Assembly: GCA_963575745.1 (NCBI GenBank)
Contig: CAUYUJ010012758.1
Location: 193,501-257,500 of the forward strand
Reading direction: 5' to 3'
Source of the DNA: Prorocentrum cordatum
Lineage: Eukaryota > Sar > Dinophyceae > Prorocentrales > Prorocentraceae
Length of the DNA: 64,000 nt
Positions 1 through 11,300 of this stretch are shown here, piece after piece. The notes under the pieces are model-generated. The model was not told the DNA's origin, ran no database searches, and worked only from the letters and a program-made list of their open reading frames with translations. The position numbers were made by a program, and so were the translations under genes. The number at the start of each line of letters is the position of its first letter. Position 1 is the stretch's first letter.

Positions 1-880
1 TCCCAGGGGGGGGGGCTCGTGAGCCCCGCGCCACCCCGCCCAACCCCCCCCGAGTCTCGGAAAGTCGGAAGGCAAGAGTATAGGAGCGGGGGGGGCACGG
101 ATGACACAGGGGCGGTGCGGGTAGGGGCTTGGCGTTCGAGGGATCGAGAGGTTGGCCTCTGTGCCACTCTCGGGGAGAGGTAAGGCTCGAGCACGCCGGA
201 ACTCGGGTTTGACGACGCTTTTTGACGAGCGCGTGTTGGATTTTGACGGTTCAGGTTTCGTGAGATGTTTGCAGCGGGAGTTCGCGTCAAATTTCAGATT
301 GGGTCTCGTCGTTTTCATGGTGGCCCCGTCAGGCAAACCCGAGCACCCCGAACCCGAGTCTTACGCCTCCCCGGCACTCTCGCAGGGGCGAGGGTGCGCG
401 GGGGCAGGACGTCGGGCTTTTCTTCAAGCATCTTACAGTGCAGGGTTCATTTCGATCCGATCGATCCGATTCGGTACCAGATTCGGTCATTTCGATCCGA
501 GGCGATTTCGATATTCCGACGATCCGATGCGGGCCCGATGTTTGCACGGTGCTGTTCTGCATCTTTGTGCGGCCGATCCGATTCGATGTCGATTCCGTGC
601 CGATGCAGCCGGATCCGACGCGCATCTCCCGATTCGATGCTGATTGATCTTGTAGTGCAAGTTGTCGTCCGCCTCGCGCCTCTCTGGGCTCTCACATCGA
701 TTACTGTACAGATACGATGGCGACGCGATTGCGGTAAATTTTTAGCCCTTCACGACATTTCCCAAGCCTGGCGCAGCAGGAGGCGGTGCGACCAAGAAGG
801 AATTAAAAAGCAAGGGCGTCCAGCCGGTGGAAGGCGGCGCAGGCAAAATTCTTCCTCCGAGAGATGCAACAAGTGTTGTG
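1..880. other. Intergenic DNA with a diverged dispersed repeat
   Basis: No gene is supported here; open frames are short and overlap on both strands. Positions about 435-650, rich in CGATCCGA/GATTCGAT words, recur in diverged form at about 58100-58295 in the same orientation, including matching stretches around CGACGATCCGATGCGG and CCCGATTCGATGCTGA. This is therefore an old dispersed repeat. Confidence 0.6.
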
Positions 881-889
881 GTTCAGGAA

Positions 890-1280
890 CAAGTGGAACA
901 GTGGTGGGGACAGTTTTGGGGACAGTGGTGGGGACAGTGGTGGCGGGGACACCGGTAGTGACCCTCCCCGGTTTTCTGGAGGGAACAAGTAGGGGGGGGT
1001 TCGAACGAACCGGTAGTGGCCCCCGATTTTCAGGAGGGGGGGGGTTCGAACCAGTAGTGACCCCCCCGGGTTTTCTGGAGGAGGTGGAGGGGGGGGGGTC
1101 AGAACCGGCAGTGAGCCCCCAGGTTTTCTGGAGGGGGAGGGGTCAGGGGGGGGAGGGGGGTCCGAACCGGTAGTGACCCCCCGGAGGGGTTTTGCCGGGG
1201 AGGGGGGGGGTCCAGCAGGGGGGGGGGGGGGGGGATTTTCGAAAGGGGGGCCGGGGGACCCCCGGGTTCCGGAGGAAGAG
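890..1280. repeat. G-rich minisatellite, irregular 40-70 bp unit
   Basis: At least five imperfect copies of a unit with the core ACCGGTAGTGACCCCCC followed by GGTTTTCTGGAGG are separated by runs of 5 to 13 G. Copies lie near 950, 1010, 1050, 1105 and 1165. The G runs make quadruplex formation plausible. Long frames through it are simple translations of the repeat. Confidence 0.75.
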
Positions 1281-1324
1281 GGGGGGAAATCTTCTACAGT
1301 AAAGCGGCGGTGGATCACGCTCCC

Positions 1325-1325
1325 T

Positions 1326-1374
<49 letters not shown>

Positions 1375-1985
1375 TATACACATATATATATATACACACA
1401 TACTTGCATACATACATACATACATACAGACAGACAGACAGACAGACAGACAGAAAGACAGAAAGACAGGCAGACACACATACATACATGCACACATACA
1501 CATACACGTACACACATACACATACACATACCTACACATACATAGACCCGTACACATTTACATACATGCATGCATGCATGCACGCATAGTTGTGTGTGTG
1601 AATATGGAAACATGTGCATAATCACAAACGTACATATATAGACGTACATATGTGTACAAACACGTATGCACTGACATATATATATGTATATATATACATG
1701 AATATACCTGTACACATGCATACACATATACATATATGTACTCATGCATGCAGGCAGGCAGGCAGGCAGGCAGGCATGTGCATATATATATATATATATA
1801 TATACATATATATAGTCATGTATGTGTAGGCGTGTAGATGGAAACCATACATAAACATATTCATATACATATACGTATACATCTACATGTACAAACGTAC
1901 ACAAATACAGACACCTTACATATACATAATATACATATATCTATACATAAACACATACAAATACATGTACAAAAACATGTTCCTG
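1325..1985. repeat. Compound (TA)n, (CAGA)n, (CATA)n and (GCAG)n microsatellites
   Basis: A TA run at about 1325-1372 passes into CATA, CAGA, CACATA and CATG tetranucleotide tracts, a GGCA tract near 1750-1775 and another TA tract near 1780-1815. Open frames here are low-complexity artefacts on both strands. Confidence 0.9.
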
Positions 1986-2182
1986 GTCAAGGGCGGAGGG
2001 TGCACAGTCAAGACGCTGAAATGGGCACCTGTTCGGGCTCAGGAGGGGCTCTGGTTTTCGGGCCGCTCTCCAGATCTAGGGCTAGGCCGGGGGGCTCCGA
2101 GTCGAAGCGAAAGCCCGCCTTGGCCAGACGAGCTCCTTCGTTCACTATTGGAGAGGCCTTCTGGCCGGTGCCGCCGACCCTG

Positions 2183-2229
<47 letters not shown>

Positions 2230-2420
2230 AGACGACGACGACGGCGACGGCGACGACGACGATCCTCTCCCCAGATCTAGGCCGGGGAGCTGCCTGTCGA
2301 CGCGAAGGCTTGCCGTGGCCGGAGAAGCCCTTTCGAAGCGAAAGGCCTGCCGTGGCCAGACAAGCTGCCAAGCGACGGCCCCGTCGAAGCGAAAGGCCCG
2401 CCGCATTCAGCAATCCTGAT
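1986..2420. repeat. GC-rich spacer with a (GAC)n microsatellite
   Basis: A GAC triplet run occupies about 2180-2263. The flanks share short repeats containing TCGAAGCGAAAGGCC near 2100, 2335 and 2385. Frames through the GAC run read as poly-Asp, poly-Thr or poly-Val depending on frame, and no gene is supported. Confidence 0.65.
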
Positions 2421-2424
2421 GGCG

Positions 2425-2600
2425 GCACGAGGGCCTCAGAGGCGACGAAAGGGGCGAATAGCCCAGGGGAGAGCAACACATGTATCCAGGGGCGCCGATG
2501 ATCTATGTCTTCGACAAGGCTCCTGGGCGAATACGTGTAATGCCCGCCCCTGGGCTATTCGCCCTTATCGTCGCCGCCGAGGGCCGTGTGCACCGAGCCC
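2425..2600. repeat. Foldback element with ~58-bp arms
   Basis: The left arm, beginning GCACGAGGGCCTCAGAGGCG, is the imperfect reverse complement of a right arm ending GCCGAGGGCCGTGTGC. Both arms contain GGGCGAATAGCCCAGGGG or its complement. About 55 bp separate the arms. It looks like a MITE or foldback repeat with no coding capacity. Confidence 0.6.
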
Positions 2601-3404
2601 AGGGTCCCAGAATCGGCCCGCCCAGGAGATCGGTGCAGGGGTGCACCGCTGGCTCCCTTCCTGCAGCAGGCACGCCAGTCGAGCAGGGGATCGACCACAT
2701 AATATATTTGCCATACAATTTATGATGTTCGTCGAATCCATGCAGAATGCTACGTTGTTCTGCAGGTTCGACGAGGAAATCAATTTTGGTGTCAATCACG
2801 GGCGCAGGTGCCCGTCTCGGGCGGGTGGTAGGGGAGGGTGACCTCTATGGGGAGTGATCGGGCGGGGCTAGGGCGAGGGTAAATCCGTTCCAGAGCGTTC
2901 CAGAACGATCTAAGAGCGTTCCGAAACGCTCTGAGAAGGCCGCGGCGCCCGAGACATTCTCCAGGGCCACTATCTCAGAGATTCACGATTCATCCTCACC
3001 CAAGTTGGCCTCGTCCAGACTTCGTCTTAGGTGAAGAAAAGGTCCTAACGGAGCCCTTGAGGGCTCCTTTTGGAGCCAGCAGGGGCCCTAAAGGGCCCCA
3101 CTTGGGGCCCCTTTGCTCACCCCCCATTCAGGTGACCCCCCATCACCAACCCGACGGAGGAAGTTTCTCATCCCCCGATGGCTCTGAGGGACCAACAGAA
3201 GCTCTGGGGCACCCGGGGACATTCAAAGATCGACGAAGAGTGCGCCTCAAGATTCCCAGGCATCCGGCGCTCAAATCTTTTCGGTGCGTGGACCCTTGCA
3301 GGTCTGGACAGCTTTCCCAGAGCAAGCTTTTCATCCTGAGTCGTTTTGTGATAGTCCTGGGGCCTGTTGAGAACCCTCTTGCAACCAAACATTATTATAA
3401 AATG

Positions 3405-3444
<40 letters not shown>

Positions 3445-3757
3445 TAGTAATATTTTTCAAACCAAAAACGACAACCAACAATACCAAAAATCGGCGACCG
3501 TTCCCATCTTGTTTCGGAGCCTCGGATCTCTGGCCTCATCGTACGCGTCTGCTGTAGAGCCACGTCGACAGCCCGAGGTACGCCGACCTTGCAGTGGCGG
3601 CCGCGGGCTTCCAGGAGGGCCGCTGCGCGGACGGCGGCTTCACGGAGGAGCAGGACGCCCAGGTGCCCGGGCTGCTGACCGGCGAGGCGAGGCTCACGCT
3701 GTGGAAGAGGCCAGCTCAGGGGCAACGATAGGGGAGGGATAGGAAGGAACAGGTGGG
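2601..3757. other. Spacer with an (ATA)n tract; no gene recognised
   Basis: The stretch holds short G/C hairpins near 3050-3110 (GGAGCCCTTGAGGGCTCC; GGGGCCCTAAAGGGCCCC) and an ATA trinucleotide run at about 3405-3442. I see no frame with domain-like composition on either strand. Confidence 0.5.
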
Positions 3758-4530
3758 GACGCATCGACCCCCAATCGCCCGCTGATCGCCGATAGGGGTC
3801 TGATATCCTCGCCCCGCCGAGGAAGGTGCGGACTTGCGGTCTATCGCCGAACTATCGGCGATGCATCGCCGATTCCAGGTCGATACAGCCCCCCCGATGC
3901 CAGCCCCCTCCCCGATCGCTGCCCCTCACCAGCAGGGGCAACGCTCGAGTAGGGGATCGAGTGCAGAGTTGATGTACCCCAAGATGGTTTCTTCGTCGAC
4001 TCTAAGAAGAACGTTCCGTAGATCTATGTCACAATTCAACGGGTTTGTCATAGAGTCGACGACAAGAATCGGGTAAATCAATTACGTAGTCGATCTCCTA
4101 ATCGAAGCAGGGGCAACGTCAGGGGGGAATAGGCTCAGGGGGGCGCCCAGACACCCGCGCGTCGTGAAAAAAAAAAGCGACGGTAGGTTCTTGGCCGTTT
4201 GCGGTCTTCGGGGGCCCACGCCTGGCCATGGGACAGTCAAAAATCGATTCGCTGGATGAAAACCCGCCCAGGGGAAAAAGGTCAGGACATGCGGGGACCC
4301 CGCATTGAGAAGAACAAGACGTCGGATGTCTCGGAGAGCATCGACCCCCAATCCCCCATTCATCGCCGATAGGGGCCCGATAGCCCACCCCGCCCAGGAC
4401 CGTGCGGTTTCGCTTTCGGGGGCATATCGCCGATCTGTCGGCGATCTATCGCCGATTCCAGGTCGATGCTTCCCCCCGTGAGCCGGCCCCCCCCCCAACC
4501 GTTGACCCTCGAGGCCGGGGGAGTTGGCCC
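3758..4530. repeat. Two direct copies of a ~180-bp dispersed repeat flanking a TIR element
   Basis: About 3758-3940 and 4338-4520 share GCATCGACCCCCAATC, a TATCGCCGAT-rich middle and the end CGCCGATTCCAGGTCGAT followed by a C run. A third, partial copy is at about 60075-60165. A CAGGGGCAACG word from the same neighbourhood recurs near 3935, 4105 and 60005. Confidence 0.6.
4146..4334. mobile_element. Short TIR element (MITE-like), CCCAGACA-type ends
   Basis: This is 189 bp bounded by CCCAGACACCCGCGCGTC on the left and, reverse-complemented, CCGAGACATCCGACGTC on the right. The interior shares order and words with the element at 30406-30588 (a GGGCCC-rich core, a GACAGTCAAA/GACCGTCAAA word, a GATGAAAA word). 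It is non-coding and presumably non-autonomous. Target duplication is unclear because the right end is diverged. Confidence 0.55.
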
Positions 4531-4699
4531 TCGGGGACATGCTGCGCTTCACGAGGAGCATGTTCCCGGATCTCCAGCGATGTGATTTCTTCCAAACTGG
4601 GCGTTTGGTCTTTCATTCTCCGGCCTCCAGGGCCCGTTGTCCAGCCTTGGGGCCATCAAAAGTGGACCCAGGGTTACAAGATAGACTCCATGAATCGAA

Positions 4700-4900
4700 A
4701 AAGAAGAACAAAGTGTGTAGACATAACATGTTCGAGCTCCGCTCGGATTTCTTGGATCGGCGCTGGGCCCCTCTCTCTGGCGCGCGAAGCGCGCCAGGGG
4801 CGGCGCCAGACCCGCCGTCAGGGGGCACAGCGCCGATCCAAGAAATCCGTGCGGAGCCCTGAAGGTTTCTGGTTATGCAGCTGTTGTTTCTTCCTCTCTG
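4700..4900. mobile_element. Foldback MITE-like element, copy 1
   Basis: The left arm GAGCTCCGCTCGGATTTCTT and following bases reappear as the inverse complement at about 4828-4860. Weaker complementarity extends outward, with AGAAGAACAAAG on the left facing CTGTTGTTTCTTCC on the right. A second copy lies at 22575-22735. No coding potential was seen. Confidence 0.6.
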
Positions 4901-5371
4901 GGGAAGGGGTCGGGACCTGTGGGGCCACGCACTGAAAAAATCATATCGGCTGATGTAAAGGTTCGGGGAGGAAGGTGGGGGCTCCGCGACGCGGGAGCCC
5001 AGCCTGATGGACTTCCTCGTGTGAACCGGAGGCAGGATAGGCTAGGACCGTTCGCGAAGCGAAACCTTGTGTCAGCGCGTCAGCCAGGGAGGAGGAGGAG
5101 GAGGAGAAGGACCAGTGTAAACCCAAGGCGCGTCACCGATGTTGGAACAAACCCTCCCCCCAAGTTCCTTCTTCATAGGTCCCTACAAGAATTTCTGTTC
5201 ATTGCGGGATGCTTCATTGGAGGACAACCAGTTGACAGGAGAAGGAGGAGGAGGAGGAGCATTGGAGTCTTCAAGAGTGCGTGTGGTTCGATGTATCGGA
5301 TGCGTCGCGTTCAGCAACATCGGTTCGGTCGGCTGTTGCGCCGTTGTTGCGTCGGCGTGCCCTTTTGGGTT
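4901..5371. other. Spacer up to element 1; no gene recognised
   Basis: Short GGAGGAGGA tracts lie near 5090 and 5240. No ORF with recognisable composition was found. The sequence ending CTTTTGGGTT at 5371 is the left flank of element 1. Confidence 0.45.
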
Positions 5372-5529
5372 TAGGATGTTTGGTAAAACTGATGGATTTC
5401 CCCGTTTCCAGGACTGGCGCGGGCTTTCTCCCTTGGTCCCCTCGTTCCTGCCCTTGCCTCTTGCTTGCCCTCTCTCCCCCTCCTTTCCCACCGCCGTTCG
5501 GCGGCTCAAGCCTTTTGAGGCCAAGCTGG
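5372..5529 (+). repeat. Element 1 split repeat A1 (158 bp)
   Basis: It begins TAGGATGTTTGGTAAAACTG and ends CCAAGCTGG. It matches A2 (21034-21191) over all 158 bp with only a few substitutions, which suggests fairly recent insertion. Confidence 0.9.
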
Positions 5530-5774
5530 GGGTCGGCCTCAGGTGGCCTAAGGCCGGGCCCCGAGACCGGGGCCGGAAGACCTTCGATCCAGGGTCAGGC
5601 ACGAAGGGGGCGCCCGCGGCCAATGGGGCTGCGCCTGGCGCCGCGCGGCCGGGGGGCGGCGGTACCGCTGCCCGAGGGCGCGCAGCTACGCAGCGGCGGA
5701 GGGCCCGGGCGCCGAGCGGCGCCGGCTAACGCCAGCCGCGGAGCACCCGGGGGCGAGGGGGTGGGCGCCGTGGC

Positions 5775-7109
5775 ATGGCAGCCCCCCGCCGCCGCCGAGC
5801 GGGCGGCCAGGCGCACGTCAGCGCCGGCGCCCGCTCATGGCCAGCGAGGGCGGCGAAGCGCATGCGTGCGCCGGGGCCCGCCTGGAGGGGCTGCCCCGAG
5901 GCCCCGGCGCCGCCACTCACCGGCGGGCGCCGCGGCTGGGTTGCAGCTCTGCTCGTGGTCCTCGCGGGGATGATGGGGACAGCCAGCGCCGAGCTCGTGC
6001 CGGAGCTGGCAGGCCCCGACTTCGAGGCCTACTACGACGACGAGGCGAGCGTGGACATGAAGGGGTTCTGGCTCGACGGGCCCATTGATTCCGCCACGCA
6101 TGTGGACACGCTGCCGGACGAAGTGCACTCCACCAGCGCACGTGCCGCTCCGGCGAGGAGCGAGGGAGGGGGGCCGCCGCGCGGGCGCTCCGCGCCTCCG
6201 GCTGACCCACCTCCCCAGGGCCCGACCCACACCACCCCCGACCCCCCCGACAGGGACCCTTCGTCCTGGATCCGGGGTTGGGGTCTTTTCGGCATTAGTT
6301 GGAAAAACATCGGCAACCGCACGCGCTGGTTTGCCGACGGGATGGGCGGGGGCACCTTCAGGGTTGTGGGAAGCTTCAGGTCTGCCTTCTCGACTCGCGA
6401 GGCAGGAGGCTGGCTGAGCTCCGACGGCGGCTGGGTGCTGTACATGGCCGACCAGGTGGGCCTCTACCTGTTCGGCTCGGCGTGGCCATTGGTCGCCGGG
6501 CTCATGGCGATCTTCTCCGGCACCGGCGTGGTCGCGCTCCTTGCCCACAGCCTGAGGACGCTCTTCGCACCGTGTAGTTGGGCGGCCTGGACGCGCGGCT
6601 TGGTGCTGGCGTGCTGCCCCTGCCCGAGGCGCAAGACGCTTGGCGAGGCTAAGCTTGACAAGCTGGCCCCGCCGGCAGCGCCGCCTCTCACTGACGTGGT
6701 GTGGCACGGCCCAGCCGCAGGTGCGGACCCGACCACCGACTGGTACCGCAAGAGCATCAAGGAGGGCAGGGGCTCCAAACGCGGCCAGAATGACCTCCTG
6801 ATCAGGGTCGACTACCGGGTCGCGCGCCTCAAGCTCAACATGAAGTCCCCGGAGCGCATCAATCGCCAGGGATTGTGGGCTGAATATGACTCCGTGCAGG
6901 GCGCGAGCGACAAGGGCTTCAGGCGCGAGCTGGAGCAGCGCGACCCGCGCTGGCTTCACCTGTGTCGTTCCACCAGCTGCGCTGGATGCAAGGGGCGCGA
7001 GAACGAGCTGCACTGCAAGGAGTACGCCGCCCTCGACAACGAGGCTATCGTGGACCTCGGCGATTACTCTTTAAAGTTCACGCCGTGCCGGATCTTCGTT
7101 TGGCTCTGA
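5775..7109 (+). CDS. Element 1 ORF1: signal-peptide membrane protein (envelope-like position)
   Basis: This 444-residue ORF starts at an ATG 245 bp after A1. Residues 55-71 are a hydrophobic stretch ending TASA before ELVPEL, which reads as a secretory signal with cleavage near residue 72. The following ~90 residues are acidic then Pro-rich. Residues 218-283 contain one or two membrane segments (VAGLMAIFSGTGVVALLAHS) followed by a Cys cluster and basic residues. The C-terminal part has a second Cys group (C397, C402, C405, C414). The frame stops at 7109, but the next frame continues with another membrane segment, so a one-base break near 7066-7075 may have split a longer protein. No family is recognised. 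A membrane or envelope-like role is inferred from topology alone. Confidence 0.55.
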   Translation: MAAPRRRRAGGQAHVSAGARSWPARAAKRMRAPGPAWRGCPEAPAPPLTGGRRGWVAALLVVLAGMMGTASAELVPELAGPDFEAYYDDEASVDMKGFWLDGPIDSATHVDTLPDEVHSTSARAAPARSEGGGPPRGRSAPPADPPPQGPTHTTPDPPDRDPSSWIRGWGLFGISWKNIGNRTRWFADGMGGGTFRVVGSFRSAFSTREAGGWLSSDGGWVLYMADQVGLYLFGSAWPLVAGLMAIFSGTGVVALLAHSLRTLFAPCSWAAWTRGLVLACCPCPRRKTLGEAKLDKLAPPAAPPLTDVVWHGPAAGADPTTDWYRKSIKEGRGSKRGQNDLLIRVDYRVARLKLNMKSPERINRQGLWAEYDSVQGASDKGFRRELEQRDPRWLHLCRSTSCAGCKGRENELHCKEYAALDNEAIVDLGDYSLKFTPCRIFVWL

Positions 7110-8302
7110 GGTCGTTGGGCCTCGTCTACAAGCTGCTGCTGTACGTCCTCTCATGGCTCTCATGCTGCGGGGGGTGCATCTGCCGCCGGCGACGCCGCCG
7201 TCGTAAGACTGGCGATGCGGAGCCTGGTGCGCAGGGATCCGTGGCGAGTTTGCTTGACCAGGAGTCCGAGTCCGAAGTGGATGCCGAGGATAACCCCTGC
7301 GAGGGGGTGAAGGTGGGGCTCATGATCAAGGGCAAGATGCGCCCGCTGGCGCCTGAAGGCTGTCGTGACGCCGCACGCGGCGATCCAACCGCGCTGCTGG
7401 CGGAGGACGGCCGAGCCTCGGACCTCACTCCCCCCAGCGAGGGGAATGCGACAGCCTGCCTCTGCGAGCACCACAGGCAGATCTACATGGTCCTACGCTA
7501 TGGCGAGAAATGCTCCCAGGTGACGCGCTTCCGCGAAGCGGTGGGCAACGCCTCAGGGGCCCCGCTCTGCCTGCAGCACCTTGGAGGCGACGCCGCCAAG
7601 GCCCTCCATGACACCCCCACGGGCGTCGGGTTCCGTGCGGGCCTGCGGCGTCGAACTCGGAGGAGCCCTGCTCCACGGAGCCGCACGCCGGAGCGTACCG
7701 CCGCTACACCAACACGGAGTCGCACTCCAGAGCCTCCTGCTCCAGCGGTCTCTGCCCCAGAGGCACCCGCCAGCCCAGGTGACCCTGTCCCCGCGCCGGC
7801 TGGGCCACCGAGTGCGCGCTTCGAGGCGCCGCCGGTCCCCGAGTTCCCCAAGCCGCCCACGCCGCCGCCCATGCCGCTCGGGCGGCACTTCATCGTTCGG
7901 GCGAGGGCACAGTGGCCAGAGGGAGCGCAGTGGATGATTTTCAGGGGAAGGGCTGTCGACGCCGCCGCGGCCAGTGCAGTTGCTGACTACCTCGACGGTG
8001 CAATGGCTCTCGAGGTGGAGGACCCGACTGGCGCGTCCATCCGTTTCCTCGTGAAGCCCGACGGCGTCATCCGTGCGCCTGCCCCAGGGCCCTCAGGGCG
8101 TTTGCCCGCAGGGTTCATCGAAGAGATGCTGCACCACGCGCCCCTGGGCTGCGAGGAGCTCGGCATCAGCGTCTCAGCGACCAACATACCCGAGAAAGTC
8201 TGGCACAAGTTGGCGGCGTGGCACGGGCCCCCCGCGGGCGGTCGAGCCGGGCCACTCAGCGAAGCTCGCTGGCGGCTGCTCCGCGAGAAGGTGGCCAGCT
8301 AG
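7061..8302 (+). CDS. Element 1 ORF2: membrane and Cys/His-motif protein, probable continuation of ORF1
   Basis: This frame carries the hydrophobic segment GLVYKLLLYVLSWLSCC followed by a strongly basic RRRRRRRK stop-transfer-like run. Next come an acidic stretch and a Cys/His module beginning CLCEHHRQIY and ending CLQH, a likely metal-binding knuckle of the kind seen in dinoflagellate retroelement proteins. An SR/TP-rich linker (RSRTPERT, RSRTPEPP) and a folded-looking C-terminal region (GRHFIVRARAQWPEGAQW onward) follow. There is no convincing ATG of its own; it lies -1 relative to ORF1 and probably continues it. Its C-terminus overlaps the next frame at 8073-8302. Confidence 0.5.
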   Translation, partial: RLLFKVHAVPDLRLALRSLGLVYKLLLYVLSWLSCCGGCICRRRRRRRKTGDAEPGAQGSVASLLDQESESEVDAEDNPCEGVKVGLMIKGKMRPLAPEGCRDAARGDPTALLAEDGRASDLTPPSEGNATACLCEHHRQIYMVLRYGEKCSQVTRFREAVGNASGAPLCLQHLGGDAAKALHDTPTGVGFRAGLRRRTRRSPAPRSRTPERTAATPTRSRTPEPPAPAVSAPEAPASPGDPVPAPAGPPSARFEAPPVPEFPKPPTPPPMPLGRHFIVRARAQWPEGAQWMIFRGRAVDAAAASAVADYLDGAMALEVEDPTGASIRFLVKPDGVIRAPAPGPSGRLPAGFIEEMLHHAPLGCEELGISVSATNIPEKVWHKLAAWHGPPAGGRAGPLSEARWRLLREKVAS

Positions 8303-11300
8303 GTCAGGTGGCACCCCGAGGGAGGCGCGGCGCCCAGTCCGAGCTTCGAGGCGAGAGGCGGACGCCAAGTTGCGCAGCCACTGGCAACGGCTCGATCGCA
8401 GCAGCTCGCCCAGACCGCCAGCTGGGGCCACACGCCGCGGCTCGCGCTCCCCGTCAGCCGAGGGCGAGCGAGCGGCTAGCTCCGAGGCGCCAGCGTCGGG
8501 GGAGAGCCAGCAGGGGGACGACGGCGGGGACATGATGGCATGCTACCTGGAAGAGAAGGCTCGCGGGTCGAGCGACGCGGCGGCGGCGCAGAGCGTGGCC
8601 GCCGGCTTCGACGAGGAGGCCCAACAAGTGCTCGCTAGCCTTGTCCGCTACGCCCAGCACCTCAAGCAGCAGACGATCGAGCCGGAGGAACTCGCTCGGC
8701 TCGATGGGCACATCAGCAGCTGGGAGGCGCTTCAGCAGGTGCCCTCGCGACCTCAGACCCCAGAGGCGACGCCGAGCAGCCTTCAAGGGCCCCTCAAGCT
8801 CCCGCCCGAGCGCCCGCGCTCGCAGGGGCCGCCGGCCACCCAGGCCGACAGCGCGCCCCTGTTCGAAGCGCGGCCACCCCGCTCGCCGGCAGCAGCCACA
8901 TCAGCTTTCGCCTTGGGGTCGCGGGACGCCGGCCCCCCAGCGACCACAGCCGGGTTGGGCCCGGTCGTCCGCCCACAGGCCCCGAACATCGGGGCCCTGT
9001 TCCGTTACGATCAGCACATCAGCGACTTGGGTCTACCCCCCGGTCTGACTGCAGCCCCAGCACGCTATGCAGCGGGAGCCCCGGAGGAGGGCGGAAGCAG
9101 CGACCCGTTCGGCCTCGCACACCCCGGAGCACCCATGGACGCGAACACCGCGCGGATGCTACACGCCTTGGAATGGGTCGCCAGTGCTCGCCAGGGTGAC
9201 AAAGCGGCCCAGCGGGGGACAGTGGCTGCGCTGGGGAGAGCGGAGGAGCTGGATGTCTACTTGGCGCGCGGGTGTGGCCAGCTGACCGTGGAGGTCTGCG
9301 ACGAGGTCCTTGGGCGCGAGCTGTTCTACGCCTTGCGCCGGACGTGCGAACAGAACAAGGCCTTGATGCTTGCCGGCGAGACACCCACGGCCGTGTCCAA
9401 CCGAATCGCGATGGCATGCGCCTCGCTCAACTTCGGCGGCAGCAGCCTGGACAACTTAGCTCCGTGGTCGGCCTCCGTGGCGGACTTCCCGACGTGCAAG
9501 ACGGTCGCGTTCGACAAGTACAGCGCACCGCACGACACCAAGCTGGAGCCCAGGCCCAGGGCCCCCGTGGTCTTTGACCAGTGGAAGCGTCAGGCCCAGA
9601 ACATGACCAAGTTCTTCGGGCTCGTCTTCGGACGAGAGCATATCAAAGAGCGCCTGGACTGCCTGGAGACCCTCGCGCGGGAGTGCGAGAGGGACGACCA
9701 TGCTTTCCCGCCTAAGTTCGTCTACGAGCTATGGGAAGAGATGCGGTCGACCTGGTGCGAGCGCCTCCGAGAGAAGAAGCGAGGCCTCCTGCGCGTGCTG
9801 CAGACAGACAACCCCCGGAAGGAGGATCTCAAGATGGTGGCCTTCGCCCCCAGGGCGGACGGGCGCCCGGCGCTCGTCTTCCCCTACGTGTTTGACCTCG
9901 AGTCCCCCACGGGCTACTACCAGGAGGTCGTGCGTCCCCGACAGCAGCGCTATCTGCAGACCGTCCTCAACGACTCAATGCATGGAGTGCGCGGCGCTCC
10001 AGGCAAAGCCGGAGAGGTCGGAGGAGAGAGAGACGAACCAGCCGCGGAACCGCAGGATCAGCGAGCAGGAGCTGCCGCCAGGAAGAAGCCCAAGGCCAAG
10101 GCCCAGCCGAAGACCAACAACGCACGTGCTGCCTACCGCGCGGGCAAGCGGCTGAACGCGCAGGAGATCAAGCTCTCCGTCCGGCACGCGCCCTGCGATA
10201 AGCAGGGCAAGCCGCTCTGCTGGGACAACTCGACCTGGATAGGCTGCAAGAAGGGCGCTCAGGGGTGCTCGCCTTCACACGAGCTCATCAAGGGCCTGAA
10301 GGACGTGCACTGGACTGTACAGTGTCAGCTGCTCAGGCGGGGCGGACTCCGCAACGCCGCCAAGATCGACCCAGCTTCGGTCAACGGGCGGATCGCGCAG
10401 CTGCGGGCCCAAGCTAAGACCGAAGCGGACGGCAAGCGAGCTGCAGGTGCGGGGGCGGCGGAGAGCCAGCCGACTAAGACAGGCTGGGCGCCACCCGACG
10501 AGTACGCTGAGGTTCAGTGCACCGAGCTCGAGTCAGAGCTCCGCGAGGCCGCCCAGGGACCCGACGCTACCTGGTTGGAGGACCCACGAGCCGACAGCCC
10601 AGCCCTGGTTGGGACGAGCGCCTGCACAGACGAGGGGGCCTTGGCCCAGCGGAAGCTGCTCGACGCCGTCCAGGAGAGCGGGGTGCTCGACTCCGTGAGC
10701 CACGCCAGCGACTACATGCGGTCGCATGTCCTGGCCCGCCTTGCCTGCGCCCGAGGGCACGAGGAGGAGCTCTCAGTCGAACAGGTACTTCTTGGGGCGA
10801 CGCGCCACGGCGGGCCCACCCTGGCTGCCGAGGCTAGCGAGCTCCTGGACCGCATCGGGGCGAAAGCCGGCAACCTGGGAGCTGACCCCGACGTCATCAT
10901 CACGCCGGTGCGGTGGAATGCCGAGAAGTCAGCGGGGCAAGGTTCCGTCACCGTGCAGGGCCAGACTTGGCACTACCTTGACTACCAGGACCAGTTACCC
11001 CTCGACGAGTGCGTCGCGAAGCGTCTGCACGTACCTGCCGGAGTCTCGGAGGAGCGTCAGCGTCTCCCACTCCACCTGGCAGCAGCCAAGCTCTGGGTGC
11101 AGCTCGAAGCACCACCTGACGCCCAGCAAGTCAAGGACCTGGCCCTTGAGATCCGCAGAGACCTCCTGGAGAAAGCGACCGACGCTGCTGCGGGCCTCGC
11201 CGATGCTCCACCTTGGATATCTTCCAGGGAGGCTGAGGTCCGGATGCACATCCACGACGCGGTGCACCGCGACCACGACAAGGATTTCAGGTGCGTCGCG

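Noticed and set aside
1000-1065. GGTTCGAACC words resembling a tRNA B box
   Set aside because: They are part of the minisatellite unit, with no A box or cloverleaf pairing nearby.
5835-7013. 392-codon minus-strand frame opposite element 1 ORF1
   Set aside because: Shadow of GC-rich coding DNA; no motifs, while the plus frame has a signal peptide and belongs to a same-strand ORF series.
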